Shown here: positions 43,431 to 56,336 of the stretch, in pieces | Layout: every line of letters begins with the position of its first letter | How positions within the stretch are numbered: the stretch's first letter is position 1 | Assembly: GCF_910592395.1 (NCBI RefSeq) | Contig: NC_088314.1 | Span: 560,001 to 624,000 of the forward strand | Reading direction: 5' to 3' | DNA from: Lineus longissimus | Lineage: Eukaryota; Nemertea; Pilidiophora; Heteronemertea; Lineidae | Length of the DNA: 64,000 nt | The notes under the pieces: generated by a model | Told to the model about the DNA's origin: nothing | The model's database searches: none | Seen by the model: only the letters and a program-made list of their open reading frames with translations | Program-made: the position numbers and the translations under genes

Positions 43431-46400
43431 TTTTTCTTTTCAATCGCACGGAACGCACTTTTTGTGACAAATGTCATGAGCGCAAACATCTATGAGTGTT
43501 TTAATGAATGTTACAAACGGATACAAAAACAAAACAAAATGATGGAACTGCCAGGTTTATAAGGAATGGACCCAAATGAACCATTTATAACGTCTTGCGC
43601 GTTGTTAGTGATTTATCGTCGTTGTGCCAAAGAAACGCATCATGAAAGGATATCAAAAGACTCAGAGATTTTTCAATTGTGTTAATCGATAGCAAAGACT
43701 CAACGGAACTATCAGTGCTGTCATAGTTATGACAACCTTTCAGAAAACGCCTGCAGTTGAAATTTTTATTGATTTTGGTGGTTCAACTTTTCATTATTTA
43801 TGATTGCTTAAGACAAATCACGCTCTTATTGACATCAGTCGCAAACTGGTCCTCAGCTGGTTTCCCAATACCATCTATTGAAATATTATGCTCGTTTGGC
43901 CAACGTATGTGTTGTTAATGGTTTTGAGGTGAATTGTCTTATCTAACATCTGCTGAGTCTGGTTAATTGGTTGTGAGTATAGATTAGTGATATTACGATG
44001 ATGTTACCCTAAATGAATCCGTTATTGATATAGGGTATTATCTATAGTGATATACCTGTGAATGATGAATATGACAAATTGGTTAAGCGCCCGCAAAAGA
44101 GTGATATACATCACTATGACATGTACGGCAATCGCTCGTATACGGTAAAGTCCTCAAACTCTATGATAACAGGTTTACCTGCAGACCAGAGATCCATTTG
44201 TCACAGATAGCAATGATTGTAATCGCAGTCAGCTACGATTTAAATCGCTTATTTGCGGGGCGCTTGAGGTAAGGTAGTCACTGACTGCGATTCCGACAAA
44301 GTACGTGGTAGTTATTTTACGCCACGCCTCGCCAAAACTTACCAAAACAAAAAAGATTGCTCTTCTAAGCATCGACCTACGGAATTGCATTGAGTGACTA
44401 CCTTGTGTCCATGGCACACTTGGGCTCTTTACGCCGCTTTTTGAGATACGTCGGTCGAGTTTGAATTAGGGAGTGAAGGCTCGGCCATGTGGGGAGGTTG
44501 TGCCTCGGGAACAATCAAAGTCGAGTTGGCACTAATGACCTCCTGTTTTAGTATATTCAGCTGGTAGTTCCGAGATCTTGTCGTATCGGTCAAATATATA
44601 ATGAAAGTCAAGGTAAACCTTACCCGTTACTCTCGGAAATTGATATAAAACACCTTGATTATCGCGTTCTTGCTAAGAATTTGTTCGATACCTGAGAAAT
44701 CCCTGTCACATAGCGGTGTAAATACCCCAATTGTGCGAATACCTTTGTTTAACAAATGACACGCTGAGAATAGAGGTTGCTTGTAAGAAGAGAAAAAAAA
44801 CTGGAGAAATACATGTTTATAAATAAAGAAAATTTATATTCTTTCAAATGACGCCGGCAACCGTTTTCTTTTACCGTTTTCTTTCTGGTCGTATTCTGTG
44901 TGCTGATTCACGTGACAGGCTACGCGTTGTACGTTCTTCCGCTTAGTTCTGCTTCATCGGAACACAAAGTAATTGGAGCGTGCTTATTATCCAAGTTTGA
45001 ATAGGGCGGCGACGATATTTTGTTGTGTTCAGCTGAAGTGGAACAACTCAAATGCGTAGCCTACCATATGATCACCATACATTGTTGTAACAACAGCATT
45101 TGGATTTGGAATTGGTGAGTTCCGCTCCTAATGTTCTTCCTGGCTTGGTCCTCTGCTGGGTCAGAAGTCAGACCGCATGGTCGGAGGAGTCTTCATGACG
45201 ATTGCACCACGTGACAGAATATTTTACATATTAGAAAAACACCATGTTCATTCTCAGTGACTGAGGCGATGCGACTGACCTTTACCGATCAAAGCAGGAC
45301 CAGGTTGTTAAAAACAAGATCTGCACAGCAAATGTCCCGCATTCTTCTTTGAGTGAAGGAGTGATGGGCAGATGACAAAATTAGGGATAACGTGTCAGAA
45401 TGCTTTCGATTCGGCACATGTCTTGCTCGTGTTAAAAATCTCTTCAAAGTTCTGGTTTACGCATTTCCCTGAGAATAGCTTTTCAATTGCCTTTAGGAGG
45501 ATAAGACGGGTTATCGCATCAGATATACAATAATGACAGTGTATCCCGTTTGCTAATGTCGTCATTCCATAATTGGTTCGACGAGAGATGATGTCATTTC
45601 CATAGCGACAGGTCATGAAATCCTAACCTCACTACTGTCATACAAATGATGGGATACTAGTTGTTACATATGATGATGTATGTATATTGCGCATCTTCCT
45701 GACAGAAAGTGAAGAACGAGAGTTCGTACCAATAGCATTGGCTAACCCAGGCCAACATTCCCGTAAAAATCTCTAACATCCAGACCGATTCTCATAAAAT
45801 GGTCAAGCTATACAAGTCCTTTATGGTTTTTATAACATGGTATCGATCTTTGAGAATGTAACTTTATATTTCTTGGGATAAGAGCAATTCTGCGAGAAAG
45901 GCAATTTGACCGACTCTAATAACGCTAGGAGGAAAACGAAGCAATAATCGAGATAATTCCTGCATCTCGGATAACGGCGGTGATTTAGCCAATGGTTTGC
46001 TCGTCTTCCAGCTTTCAGTATTATTTCGCCATTCGATTGTTCAAAACGTATTATAAGCGCAAGACAGATAATAAGACATTTTTTGTTATCTTTCCCAACA
46101 GTTGTAACCGAACTTTGCGACCATTTGTTAATTTCCCCAGCACTAATCGTCACAAATATCACTCACAATCGCCAGCTTTGTGTCAGGCTCGTGTAGATTG
46201 ATAAATCCCGTCAAACACATGTATCATGGCGTGTAATATAAGACGCCTTGGTCATTCTTTCGAGCCACAGAAAAAGCGAAGGGAAATCTTCGAGAAACGA
46301 TGCGGTAACGTTACAAAAAAGTCATCAAACCAAACAAAAATGATAAAGGCAAAGAGATTTATGAATGCCAATAAAAGATATGTCAATGTAGTCTTCCAGT

Positions 46401-48570
46401 AAGGAGGAGGAGGAGAATTCTCCCGATACCATTTAAGATTCTTTAACATCACAGCCGGTATCGTATTTCGTGCATTTTATTGTATATAATCCCCGTTACC
46501 GTCGCTTCGGATTTCTTTTAAATCACCGTACAAAAGCTCGGAGATGAAAGCTGAAAGACGCTAGGAACTTTTTGCAACACGTTTTAGTCAATAATGGAAT
46601 ATTTCTCCACAGTCTCATAGTATCTTTAAATGCTTTTATTATCTGAAAAAGGTTGGAATGTGGACAAATCCTTTTGATTTCTCTCGGTAAATGCGTCCCG
46701 TCATTTTTCTACTCCGTTTAATTTACAGTCTCGTTAGTAGAACGTTTCCATTTGAACTTTGACCTATCCGAGCAGCCTATTCAGTGTCTCTTCAGAGAGA
46801 TTCCAACAAGGTATTTAGTATTTTGCTTCAAATTCCGCGTTATCACCGGACCTATTACTCTCAGGTAGGGTCCTTCCGCGTCGCCTTGCCTTGCCATCGA
46901 GTTCCTCAGAACGTCCTGAGGATACGCCATATCGAGGATAAACTAGCTAGTCGTGCTTGTGTCTGGTTCAGAACATCACGGCGAAAAAGAGTGCATTTCA
47001 GTAATCTCTTCGTTTCCTGAAGCTTCCTTAATCTTGCCAGTCGTCGGAACGCATTTCTCCCGAAACCTTGTGACATGTTGGCTATCGGTTTACGGGAGCG
47101 TTACCCCAAGGCTTGTAAAAGGGTTAAGTAGACAATGGGAACGAATAAACCAAAAAGTTTTACAACACCAGATAATGTTCGGCAACGGGTAGAAAGCTTA
47201 GGAATCGCTATAGCAACGCTCTAAGATGAACCGGGCTTATATTTTTAGAATGTTTCGCTGCAGGTTTCCTTCTGTTGGTGAATAAAGAGAGATGTGGGCG
47301 GTTGGTACCACTGGTACCTCATATGCTGCGGGGAACGCTGGCTCAGAGGAACAACAATAACACCTTTTTCTGTCCCCGAAACGAGGGCTTAGATATGTAT
47401 GAAGTACAAAAGTCTGTAAATAAATGTGGTAACAGAAATTGCTATCGGCAACTGAAATATAAGCAAATCGTGGACATGAGCGCTGTGAATGCTAGTAGTT
47501 GACAGTACGCTGGACAGTCACACACGATGAAAAAGTACTTTCTGCAAGGACCCGCCCATGTAAATGCCATTTAAAAGAAGCGAAATTGGACTTTTTGATC
47601 TAAGCAAAAGATAGATAGAAGTGTATCAACTTGCAACTTGTAACCTGATGCTGTACCCAGTTGTCTTAGACAGAATTTGGCGTCTAGTCAAAATAGGTTT
47701 TAGCTTTTCAGCTTGGTTCCTCCACTTAGTCGAGTTATAGCGTAACAATGTGAACACGCGGACCGATGCCAGTGAAGGTAAACTCACTCTGTCGTCTTAA
47801 CAAGCAAAATGCTATCCTTTTATCACCGTCCTTTTGATCGGACGCAAGACACGCAAGTCACCACTTATTCAAACGCCGAGCGTTTTGTGAAAATGGTTTT
47901 ATATTCACCCCAATTGGAGCTTCGCTTTTACCGTGCAGTCTAGCCAAATATTTGATATTGTATTAGACGCCTCTTGGAAACTGACGTGAGATAGTGATTC
48001 AAATATCTTCCTCGATTGAAGACAATGCATGATTATGTTCGCCATAGCTCTCGCGCGAATTGAAGTAAAATGTACATAGAATGGCCTGTTTATTGCAACT
48101 ATGTGCGAGCTCATTCCGGTTTTACAGAATTGTTCTCAGAAAACCAATAGTTAAAGGATTTTTAAGCACCGAACCAATCCACCTTTCTCTTCCATATTTC
48201 TGGACTGAGGCTTATCTTGTCTTCGTCTCATCTCTCTCTATACACTATACGTCCGTTTAGAAATAGCTGCTTCATCGACAGTCTGTCGTGTACCCAAGGT
48301 TCTGAAACTGTGTTCTGACGAAGTATGAAAGAAAAAGAAGGCGAACTTAATTTGAATTGCGTGCCGCTGAAATCAGTGGAGTGAGAACACATTGCCGATA
48401 GAATGTTTCTCGTTGGTTTGGTCAGGTGTCACCAGGGCTTGTTGTCCGTTTCGATTTGATTAAAAGCGCAAAGAAACACCAATTGTAAAAAGATCTCCTT
48501 TGATCAGATCTGTAAACTCTGCACCAATGTCAACATGGCTAAAAAAGGCTTCAGACGACACTCCGGGATA
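43431..48570. other. Non-coding stretch
   Basis: No gene can be supported. There is an isolated E-box CACGTGAC at about 45,208. Open frames here are short, on both strands, and resemble no family I know. Confidence 0.45.
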
Positions 48571-48572
48571 TT

Positions 48573-48800
48573 GGTCACGTGACACGTTGTTACCGCTTCT
48601 ACCAATGAAAAATGATGCAGAAACTATTGTTGGCGAACGGGATTGGATTCAGATTTAATGCAATCGTGCAAGTTAAGAGAAATCATTTAGCGTGGAGTGA
48701 TTTTTTGTGTTTCTCTGTCATCTTGGTTGGAAAGAGATTCAAAATGGCGCCGTTTCCGCCGCAATGCTGTACGAGAAACGACAACTCCGCCATGTTTCTA
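48573..48800. promoter_or_regulatory. Promoter-like cluster (E-box palindrome, CCAAT, opposed YY1-type sites)
   Basis: GTCACGTGAC at 48,574-48,583 is followed by a CCAAT at about 48,602. A YY1-like aaaATGGCGCC lies near 48,743 on the + strand and its opposite, aacATGGCGGAG, near 48,795 on the minus strand. In animal genomes ATGGCG in this context often marks a transcription start or initiator codon. The surrounding sequence is locally GC-rich. Both ATGs open only short frames (about 23 and 36 codons), so any gene would need splicing. Direction is unresolved. Confidence 0.4.
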
Positions 48801-51800
48801 CACATTTGCTGACATGCATGCATGATCATGGACGCAGGACAACGAGCCAAGTCGGTTACATGCACAGATCCCTCGGGCGAAATTACCAGGGCAAAATGAT
48901 AATGAAACGGAAAAACAGTTTACCGAATTCTTGGGGCAATAAATTATTATCTTCTTTTTTTAGTTGAGAGTTATATCTTTTTTTATAGTTACATTTACGG
49001 TACCAGCACACTCCCTCGGTGATAAAGGTATAACAGCGAGAGAGAGAAAACAATTTTAAATGATTATTTGATCAGTCGATGCTCGGGAAAATACTTCGAC
49101 TTTTGGGACAGGATCGTAAATCAACGCTGAAGTGACGGTCCATTAGTTGAACAAAATTAAGAAAAAAGTACAATTTGAAAATTTTGCTGCTGATAAGTGC
49201 ATGCCGTTTTAAAACGTCACGTAATGCATGAAAGTCTTTTTAGATGCTTCAACCTTAACTGTTCGGTATATTCCACTGCTACTCTTAACAAAGTGGTTTG
49301 GCTGCGGATTTTATTATTTTGATTCAGAGTGTATTTGTGGCAATCGACTCTGAATACGATGAATGCCTTCCTCCAACTCACACAGTCATACCAGAATACC
49401 GTGGATTTTTTTCCATCACAACATGAAAAAAATCAAAACAGCAGGAAATCCGAAGGTTTTTTTTCAGAAAACGCATCTCCCCGTGTCAAATACATTCCAT
49501 TTCTTTTCTGGTTACACAAGTTGTCGATAACGTACGAAACAATAAAAACGTTACCAATCTTCTTTATATTCGATTTTTAATTTGCTGCAATGATCAATTA
49601 CCCTCCTGCACGCAATTAGTTAAATGAGCTTCAGTTGGGTTACATGATTAACAAAAACCCGTAGGTGAATAATTGAAGTTTTCCCTCGATCTTAACTGCA
49701 TTACTCGTTGTGAGATCGAATCCTTTTACAAGGTCGTTTATAAAACTCGTACAGCGTGGATTCTGTTTTAAATGTCCTTTCGGTGAACGATTGTGACAGA
49801 ACCACAGATGCTCTAAGAAAGTATTTTATTAGAACCCAAGGTCCGTATTCAAAACGTGCGACCAAACCACAAACACTTTGGTGTAGTATCTTATCATCGT
49901 CAGACGATGCCTTGCTTCAGAAGTCTTTAAAATAAATGTTCGATCAACGTAAATCTGCGTAAACTGCCTGTGTACAGAACGGCTAGACCTCCCGTGCTAT
50001 CTCGTTACTTCGTAACAGGACCCGAATCTAACTCTAGTTACAATCACACGGGGTCTAACGGCCACAGATCAGTCGCTGTAGAGATTGAACTCTTGATCGG
50101 ATCACTGACCTAACTTTAGGTCCGTGATTGGGGCTAAAAGGTTACTAAATTCATTTGAGAATACGGCTAAATAACATGACTGACAGTGATACTTAATACT
50201 CCCATCAAGCCCGAGTATACTGCTATACAAAGACCAACGACAGGGGAATTGAAAGGCGTAGGCCGCGATGATAGGGTTCGGTCGGTGATCGGATCTCAAG
50301 AAGAAGAGGTGTCATATCATACTTGGCCCAGCTTGCACCTGGTTCAACTTTGATTTTCATTTAGATGTCCATTCCTCAATCCATGCCCAAAGAGCGGGCG
50401 TCATTTTTGCGAAAGCTTTCGTTCGCAGTATACATTTATAGTTTGTGACGGTAGTCATTTTTATTCCCACGGAATTCGATGTATCGTGTTAAGCAGGCTC
50501 TGGCACTGCGGGGAAGTGGAAGATTTGAAGCCCAGCAAAAAGTGCTCATCATCTATTTAGGGGATGCGTAATAACGGCTATTGTCATCGCATAGCCTTCA
50601 GCGCGGTAATCCAGAGTCATTTTCCTCATTCACTTCGATTACGCTTACGAAGCAAGCCTCCCCCTCAGATGAAACGATCGCATACGGCGGCATCTTCAGC
50701 GGAAATTGCTTCTAACAATGACAGATAGATTGGGATATTATATCAAAGATGCAACGGTCGTGATGTAATACTATAACCGATAATAAGGTCATTGTTGGTC
50801 TTTTCTTGGTTTCGGTTAGAAAACAGACGAAAACATTTCAAAAATACGATGTGTGTGGTTAATCAAATGTGCCGTGTACTTCATCTTCTTCGTCGACCTG
50901 TTGCGGGCTAGCATAAACATTCCACATGAGATCAAAGATGTTTCAATCGTGATGCATTGGTCTAACTCAAGCAACAAAATTCCTTTGTTTGACAGAGATG
51001 TCATTTAAATTACCCTCTGGTATGGTTGACTAAAAAGGTTTATGGACTTACTCCATCGGTGACTCGTATAACAATTAGAGCTTGTCAGACGCAAGCATTT
51101 ATCTGGAGTCCTCTATTCATAAGACCATACCAGCTTTCTCCAATTAGCTCATGTCGATAGACTCAGAAGGGATTAATAGATATATACGGCGAAATGGACA
51201 CTGATGCGCTTCGGAATCATTGGTCGAGTAAGGACTCTTAAGAAGGAGAAGAAACTAACAAGGCTTCTCGTCGAAGGATTAGCGACGATCTTGGCATCTA
51301 AGAGGTTTATTATACATTTTTTTTACTCCGACTTGACCATATCTCTCAGAGGTGACCTTACCACCGTCAAAAGCTTCTTTTGAACGCTGGTAGATAGTCT
51401 CATCTTTAACATGTGCAGCTTCGCCTGCTCTCTCTCTCTCAGTAAAGTACAGAATACTGCAGTCCCAAACAAGCCGCTAACTTGTCAGTAACAAGATCAG
51501 ATTGATGGCAGGCTGGCGATTAGGAATTTCTTTACGAGCGATATATTCCTTGTTGAGACGAAATCAAGATGTCGTGATGGGATGGCCGCTCAGAACTCCC
51601 CAACCACATCCTTTAAGCAAGACATCTTTCCGTCATGCATACCATATGAAACACCACCAAGGTTTGGTTGTACGATACGTTGACGACTTAAGTGAATTCC
51701 CTTGCAACACGTCCGTGTTACCCACTTCAATTAGTATCGAATTATTATTTTACGCCGATAATGAGATTCTCCGCACTTTCATTATCTGTCTAATTATTAT

Positions 51801-54800
51801 TTTATCGCACGGCGAGAGAATTCAGATTGTTAAAGTTTTTTGTAGTTGGCGTATAGCGTTACTCTAAGAATCTATTTGGACATCCAGCTATGGGTGATTC
51901 CGTCTGTGACAGATATTCAAGCCTGGTTGTCTATGGTAAAAGAACAATCCTTAGTAAAATGTCCCCTTTAGAAAAACACAATGCATTCCACTTTTAATTT
52001 CATTTTCTAGACCTTATAATAGAGAACAGAGATCGCTTGTGCATCCATTATTGATAAAAGACGTTGTGTCTTCTTAACAATACTTCATGAAAATGAAGAT
52101 CTCGTTCCAGCAGAAGCATCTAAATTCTAATGATTTCTTACGTATGAATATTGTACCTCTGAGCCGGGCCTTTTTCAACCCATTCGCTAATGTTGATTCA
52201 GGTCGCGTGCGGCAGTTGGTCAACCAAGTGTTACATCAGTTATCCAAGCCCACAAACGTTCATCAGTCATGCAAAGTAGTATTTACTCCAGACACAGTTG
52301 AATTCATTTATTCCAATATGCTCGTGTAGACAGTGTCCATAAGTTCCGCCCCAGTGGAACACAATGGAGTCGGTCCATGTATACTTTGGTAATAGGGGTA
52401 TCAGGCAGTCACTTCACCCCTCTTGCAGTAAGCACGGCCCAATTCAATCGTGTTCCGATGAAGCAGAACCATGAGAACAACTATAAATACGTATGCATTG
52501 TCACGTTCTATCACTCACCGCTGGCGGCGGAGGACGAACCTTTCGCACTGCGTGGTTAAAGCTATTTCAAAATCGCTGGAGGTGTTCAACGAAATTGATA
52601 CTGTCTTAAAAACTCTTCAATAATCCATAAGCCATTATCATCCGACTGTAGTAGAACGCACGCTTGCACTTCTATTCCCCGACTGCAGATACAAGTGAAA
52701 TGTACAGACGGTAGCCAATGTTTTCCTACTCATCCGTTTTTTTATCAAGTCATATAGATTTATAGACCATTGCAAATTCTGTCAAATTGCTCCCTGGAGT
52801 TTATATTAATCATACTGTATTCGCGGGACAGTTCCCGAGCTTTTTTCTCATTCATGAATAAGGTATTGTTTTGTGAATTTAGCTCTATTGTTCATGTATA
52901 AACGTGTCGGTGAAGTTTTCTATCATTTTTTTACCCTTTCAATGCATGGTCAGGTTTTGAGAGTCGTGCATTTTTCATTGGAACCAAAAAAGTATTATGT
53001 CCACGTCTCATTTTAAGTGTTAGTGTTTGATTTTTTAAGCCTTAGGGGCTAGTCATCACGGTCATGGCGTGGGTAAAGGAAAGCTTTTTTAGTAAGCTCA
53101 ACATACAGGCACGCATCAAAAAGTGCAAGCTCATTTTTGGTGAGATGCTGATCCTCCTCATGATGCTAATGATCCGACAATAGATAAAAAAATAGCGGGT
53201 GCATTGTTACAAAACTTCGTCGCCGATTACATGGTCCTATTTGAAGAGATGCGACTGACCAAATACACCAATTGATGTGGTCAAACATTGGAGATTATTG
53301 GACGCACATGGTGCACCATGTCTGCGCTGGTCTGGAGGAGCACTTTGGGTATGTCTGGGCGGGGAAGGCAGAGACAGTGAAAATACGTGTAACAGTTTAA
53401 CTGTCAAATTAGAAGGGGTGTGCTTCCCTATTGTGACTGATCAAGGTGTGGTTCTACAGAGATCTATAACCTGGAATACACCAAAGCACATAATAGGCAC
53501 ATTTCCACAGATGTTTTATCCTTTGGGCAGTCACACCACAAATCTGACAGATATTTCGCCCGTTGGCAACTGACTAAAGCCACTTCCTTGTTTGTTGATC
53601 ACAAAAACAAAATCGTATTCAATTCATAATTTCTACCGTGAGTGTAATTCAAGATATCTATTTCCCCTACCCTTGTGTGCTCGGCCCCATCTCTCTATGT
53701 CGAACTGACTTCGAACACCATCGTTTAACGACTGCCCTACGAACATGTGTCAGCTAATGGTAGACCCAATTTGGGAGTGAAGATCACTTGACGAGTACTT
53801 ACTCGTTATAGAAGCCTTCATCGGTCATGTTTTGAGTTAGAACTTAACTCTGTATGGTTGGGTTTACAAAGAGCTATACACGGTACACGGATACACCCGT
53901 GAACAATGATTGCGTGGCGATGAAGCCTTTGATAAGTTGTTATTCGCCGGCGTGTCTGCATACCGTGCGGCTCTGTGTAAACCCGATATGAGGGACAAAA
54001 TCACATGCTCTCATCCTTCATGTTCGTAGCTGGATCTAAAATATGTAAGGGAGAAAAGGTCATAGAGTTACCATTGAAATCGAAATATTCAGCCATTTTT
54101 AGCCTGTTGATCGATATCTGTCCATGTTTTTGACCTCAAGCTTCTTAAGGGTCCATGTAATTCATATTGACCGTTTGTTATATCAATGGGGTCGATTTTC
54201 TCATCCTTGGGGACTTGTCTGGTGAAAGAATAACCAGCTATCTGCAGCTTTCCCCTGCGATATGATCTTCATTGCCATGGCTACTTCTGTTCTTAATACT
54301 GTGTGACGAAGGGATCTGGCAAGCGTTCGACATCCATCCTTCGGACATTTCTACGAGGAAGTGGGAAATGTTGAGATTTGGAGTTGATGATCTCTGACGC
54401 AGGCTCCGGTCTGCTAATTCGTCAATCGGCGTCGATTACACTCGAAAATGCTTTAAAAAGTCAGCGCGTGATCTCACTGTCCTGTGTATGACTGATATCT
54501 GTTAATCAGAATGTAGTTCCGCTGATGCCATATGAATCAAAGCTGTTTCTGCCGAACGCTGATGATGTTGCTAAGCCTAAAGTGAGGCAAAAACAGTGTC
54601 AGTTACTTTATGATTTGCTCATATACGCTCTTTGTTATTCAACCACTTTATAGTTATTGCATGCTCTTCTTAGTCATTCTAACGTTTATTGTGTATGAAT
54701 TTCTGTTTTTTAGGACAACTTGGACAACATCATATACAACCATACTCAACAGAGATTAATCACAAACTGCGCATATAAAACATGAGAGCCATGCCGTTGA

Positions 54801-56024
54801 TTGAGGACGTGTTAATAACGCCTACTCATAACACTGGTAATATGGATCGGAGCGTTCCTCCCTAACTGTTATTTGAATTTGCTTGTATCATCCATATTGA
54901 AATGTCTTAGACCCGAGAGAATCGCCCTTACAAGGAGAGAAGGGGAGGCGAGATAAGAGTGGGCCCGAGGGAGTCACTGTGACAGGGGCATCGATTCAAT
55001 TGTCCGGTCAGCTCATCCACAATGAGCGTATACTACTTTTAGTGTCTGACTGTTTTTCAAGTCTCTTGTTGTTAATTGGACTTGCCGTTAGCTCTTCCAA
55101 TGAGTAGTAGACTGGTTGCGTAAGCCTTAAAACGGCTACGAAACGAAGTATTAAGGTATTTTATTGTCGATTTTTTTGGAGAATTCTCAATTTTTCCTGC
55201 AACATAAAGATAAAAGATGGGTTGCAAGGGTCGGGAAGATGAATTAACATAACATAACATACTGGTACACCCTGCGTCTAGTTAAGTTTTGTGCTTGGCT
55301 GTCGGCGGTTTCTTGAGACGAATATTTTTATCTCGTGTTTCGTCTTAGAGTTTCATGTCGATCCTGAATAATTGAAAGCCAATTGTTTAATCACACCAGT
55401 CCAATATCAAGTTCGATAGAGTTTGTATTTTTAGTGTCCTTTGGATGTACATGTTAGTAATGAGTCTTGGCTGGCTCCAGCAGAGAAATCGGATATACAT
55501 TCCTCAATGTTTCCCGAGACATTCAGAGCCAGACTTGATTTCTTGCTTTTGGGAGCAATCTGAGAGAAATCCTATACTTTTAAGCAAATGAGTCCATAAA
55601 GAATGAATCTACTTCAACAATCTTAATTAGGATAAGTTAAGTCAAAGTGAAATAGCCAATGTTTGTCTCAAAAAAAGAACCTATCGGGTAATTTCCAAGT
55701 AACAATGGATCAGAGCTAGAGCTATTTGTTGTTTGTGTTCAGCTTTTGTGCTGAATTGAAGCTTTCAAACTTGATGCCTTTGTGGTTGTTTGTCTATTGA
55801 ACCGTTCAGGCATAGCGATCAGGCATAGCGTGAGCATGAAGGAATGGGATTGGGGGGGGTCTTGTGTGTAACTGAATTATGTGGTTATGTCATATAGTCA
55901 AAGTACATACAATAACGCTCGAGGCCCTCCTAATCCCTCAAACCACTGTTCCTTCACACCCTTTGGTCATCCCGTAACGTAATGCTTGCATTCACTGTAT
56001 ATTGGGGCTGAAAGGGTGGATGTC
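48801..56024. other. Non-coding stretch
   Basis: More than 7 kb without a supported gene. The longest frames (51,502-51,867, 121 codons; 52,087-52,329, 80 codons) show no domain and no coding-like composition I can defend. No tandem repeat of note is visible; a poly-G run lies near 55,852. Confidence 0.45.
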
Positions 56025-56028
56025 GTCC

Positions 56029-56120
56029 TGGGTGCCGACAAATGGTACCCAGGTTCGAGATCGACTGGACAATAAGCACCCTGGGTGCCATTACACTAGA
56101 CAAACAGCACCCAGCTTCTT
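56029..56120. repeat. Cluster of GGGTGC/GCACCC palindromic motifs
   Basis: cctgggtgcc occurs near 56,028. A ggtacccagg follows near 56,044, then the near-perfect palindrome gcaccctgggtgcc near 56,078, and agcacccagc near 56,106. Four related half-sites within about 90 bp suggest a clustered protein-binding site or degraded inverted repeats. The cluster lies immediately upstream of the E-box/YY1-like promoter cluster. Confidence 0.5.
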
Positions 56121-56159
56121 CTTCTACACTTTTTCTATACGTACAACCGATGTTGGCCC

Positions 56160-56336
56160 CACGCTCACGGAGGTCACGTGTCACGATAACCATCATTTTG
56201 CAAGATGGCGACCGTCCCTGTTTCCAACCGCGCTCTCAAAACCTTTCTTTCATCTCTTTTTTCATTCTCTATACAGCTGGGCAACGTGAACACACGTTTG
56301 TGTGGTTGCTTCTAGTGCTAGGCCTGTATAGGTAAT
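56160..56336 (+). promoter_or_regulatory. Promoter-like cluster with YY1-type start (caagATGGCGac)
   Basis: An E-box in ggtcacgtgtcacg (about 56,174) is followed 25-30 bp later by caagATGGCGac, a YY1-type motif that often overlaps a start codon. The ATG at about 56,205 opens 36 codons (MATVPVSNRALKTFLSSLF...), with an N terminus that could be a mitochondrial presequence, and then stops. Possible donors are weak: aac|gtgaac in frame before the stop, and atag|gtaatg after it. It could be the 5' end of a gene ending at the exon at 60,344; this is speculative. Confidence 0.35.

Noticed and set aside
51502-52329. 121- and 80-codon ORFs as genes
   Set aside because: No family resemblance, no splice partners, and composition typical of random AT-rich sequence.
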